Source: Phenylobacterium sp.
Lineage (GTDB): Bacteria > Pseudomonadota > Alphaproteobacteria > Caulobacterales > Caulobacteraceae
NCBI GenBank assembly: GCA_019264505.1
Contig: JAHUZY010000175.1
Span: 1-7,074, forward strand
Reading direction: 5' to 3'
Length of the DNA stretch: 7,074 nucleotides
Both the position numbers and the translations under genes were made by a program. The notes beneath the pieces are model-generated. The model did no database searches, was not told the origin of the DNA, and worked only from the letters and a program-made list of their open reading frames with translations. Positions 5,621-7,074 of this stretch are shown here, in pieces; position 1 is the stretch's first letter, and every line of letters begins with the position of its first letter.

Positions 5621-7074
5621 TCAGAGCGGGATATTGTCGTGCTTCTTCCAGGGGTTGGACAGGGTTTTGCCCTTGAGGGAGCGCAGCCCGCGGACAATGC
5701 GGCGGCGGGTGCCGTGGGGCATGATGACATCGTCGATATAGCCGCGGGCCGCAGCGACGAACGGGTTGGCGAACCGCTCCTTGTACTCCGCCTCCCGGGC
5801 GACCAGCTCCTCGGGCGTCTGGTTGCGGAAGATGATCTCCACCGCGCCTTTTGAACCCATGACGGCGATCTCGGCGGTGGGCCAGGCATAGTTCAGGTCA
5901 CCGCGGATGTGCTTGGAGCTCATCACGTCATAGGCGCCGCCATAGGCCTTGCGGGTGATGATGGTGATCTTCGGCACGGTGGCCTCGGCATAGGCGAACA
6001 GGAGCTTGGCGCCGTGGCGGATCAGCCCGCCCTGCTCCTGGCGGGTGCCCGGCATGAAGCCCGGCACGTCGACAAAGGTCACCAGCGGGATCTCGAAGGC
6101 GTCGCAGAAGCGCACGAAGCGCGCGGCCTTGCGGCTGGCGTCAATATCCAGGACGCCGGCCAGGACCTGCGGCTGGTTGGCGACGATGCCCACCGGCTGG
6201 CCGTCCATACGGGCGAAGCCGCAGATGATGTTCTTGGCGAAGTCGGGCGAAATCTCGAAGAAATCGGCCTCGTCCACGACCTTCAGGATCAGCTCCTTCA
6301 TGTCGTAGGGCTTGTTGGGATTGGCCGGGACCAGGGTGTCGAGGCTGGGCTCCTCCCGCTCGGCCTCGTCGAAGCTGACCCGCACCGGGGGGCGTTCACG
6401 GTTGGAGGTGGGCAGGAAGTCCACCAGGCGGCGAACCTGGGTCATGGCCTCCAGGTCGTTCTCGAAGGCGCCGTCGGCGACCCCGGACTTCATGGCGTGG
6501 ACCCGGTAGCCGCCCAGGTCCTCGTGGGTGACGTCCTCGTGCGTCACCGTCTTCACCACGTCGGGGCCGGTCACGTACATGTAGCTCGTGTCCTTCACCA
6601 TGAAGATGAAGTCCATGATGGCCGGCGAATAGACGTCGCCCCCGGCGCAGGGGCCCATGATCACGGCGATCTGCGGAATGACCCCCGAGGCCAGGGTGTT
6701 CTCCAGGAAGATGTCGGCATAGCCGGCCAGCGAATCCACGCCCTCCTGGATGCGGGCCCCGCCAGCGTCGAACAGGCCGATGATCGGGGCGCCCATCTTC
6801 AGGGCCTGCCGCTGAACCTTGAGGATCTTCTGCGCATGCGCGCTGGACAGAGATCCGCCGAAGACCGTGAAATCCTTGGAGAAGACGAAGACGGTGCGGC
6901 CGTTGATCGTGCCCCAGCCGGTGACCACGCCATCGCCCGGCACCTTCTGTTCGGCCATGCCGAAGTCGGTGGCGCGGTGCTCGACGAACATGTCGAACTC
7001 CTCGAAGGAGCCCTCGTCGAGCAGCAGGTCGACCCGTTCGCGGGCCGTCAGCTTGCCCTTGGCGTGTTGGGCTT
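5621..7074 (-). CDS. pccB: Propionyl-CoA carboxylase beta subunit (carboxyltransferase), N-terminus beyond window
   Basis: The carboxyltransferase half of propionyl-CoA carboxylase; it moves CO2 from the biotin on PccA to propionyl-CoA within a hexameric beta core. The open frame runs to the window edge: bases 6992-7074 read [20 protein letters not shown] and on, so the ATG at 6991 is internal. 483 residues are visible of a usual 510 or so. Numbered from that internal Met, the two oxyanion-hole regions are present: [11 protein letters not shown] (74-84) with [12 protein letters not shown] (113-124) in the N-domain, and [10 protein letters not shown] (306-315) with [12 protein letters not shown] (349-360) in the C-domain. 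D355 in GGAYDVM matches the aspartate known to favour propionyl-CoA in actinobacterial PccB. The tail KKHDNIPL is typical of PCC beta. It lies on the same strand as pccA but 2.65 kb upstream, with four genes between. The promoter is outside the window. Confidence 0.94.
   Translation of the reverse strand, partial: AQHAKGKLTARERVDLLLDEGSFEEFDMFVEHRATDFGMAEQKVPGDGVVTGWGTINGRTVFVFSKDFTVFGGSLSSAHAQKILKVQRQALKMGAPIIGLFDAGGARIQEGVDSLAGYADIFLENTLASGVIPQIAVIMGPCAGGDVYSPAIMDFIFMVKDTSYMYVTGPDVVKTVTHEDVTHEDLGGYRVHAMKSGVADGAFENDLEAMTQVRRLVDFLPTSNRERPPVRVSFDEAEREEPSLDTLVPANPNKPYDMKELILKVVDEADFFEISPDFAKNIICGFARMDGQPVGIVANQPQVLAGVLDIDASRKAARFVRFCDAFEIPLVTFVDVPGFMPGTRQEQGGLIRHGAKLLFAYAEATVPKITIITRKAYGGAYDVMSSKHIRGDLNYAWPTAEIAVMGSKGAVEIIFRNQTPEELVAREAEYKERFANPFVAAARGYIDDVIMPHGTRRRIVRGLRSLKGKTLSNPWKKHDNIPL

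Noticed and set aside
6518..6547. Apparent 15-base tandem repeat inside pccB (encoding THED twice)
   Set aside because: The protein length here equals that of ordinary PccB, where the same region reads with similar VT.E.VT.E spacing, so it is not a duplication.

Overview
The window looks like ordinary chromosome from a GC-rich alphaproteobacterium, most likely Caulobacterales or a relative. The grounds are the high GC, the close fit of every protein to alphaproteobacterial family patterns, and two promoters of the EcfG/SigT general-stress type, a system confined to Alphaproteobacteria. This placement is inference from the sequence alone. I see no mobile element, tRNA, rRNA, CRISPR array or phage gene.

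Layout from left to right: (1) the 3' part of a lipB-like octanoyltransferase gene on the + strand, whose beginning is missing or broken at the window edge; (2) a small PRC-barrel protein gene on the - strand with its own stress-type promoter; (3) pccA, the biotin carboxylase/biotin carrier subunit of propionyl-CoA carboxylase (- strand), preceded and nearly overlapped by (4) a small YbjQ-family gene on the same strand; (5) msrB, methionine-R-sulfoxide reductase, divergent from ybjQ on the + strand, with an inverted-repeat-rich gap between them; (6) an APH(6)-type small-molecule kinase gene (- strand) whose stop codon overlaps that of msrB; (7) a BON-domain protein with a long charged N-terminal region and an SWFGD motif (- strand), again with a stress-type promoter; (8) pccB, the carboxyltransferase subunit, running off the right end (- strand).

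The metabolic core is propionyl-CoA carboxylase, which feeds propionyl-CoA into the methylmalonyl-CoA route. Its two subunit genes lie on the same strand but about 2.65 kb apart, separated by stress and repair genes (BON, MsrB) and a kinase. The PRC-barrel and BON genes share the same promoter architecture, GGAAC-N16-NGTT, so they are probably co-induced by the general stress response although they are 4.6 kb apart. MsrB (oxidised methionine repair) fits the stress theme, but I see no such promoter in front of it.

I found no convincing new multi-gene system. The points most worth a second look are the broken 5' end of lipB, the matched pair of stress promoters, the inverted repeats between ybjQ and msrB, and the BON/SWFGD protein. 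No gene-free stretch exceeds 300 bases; the largest gap, 913-994, is accounted for by the PRC promoter and leader.
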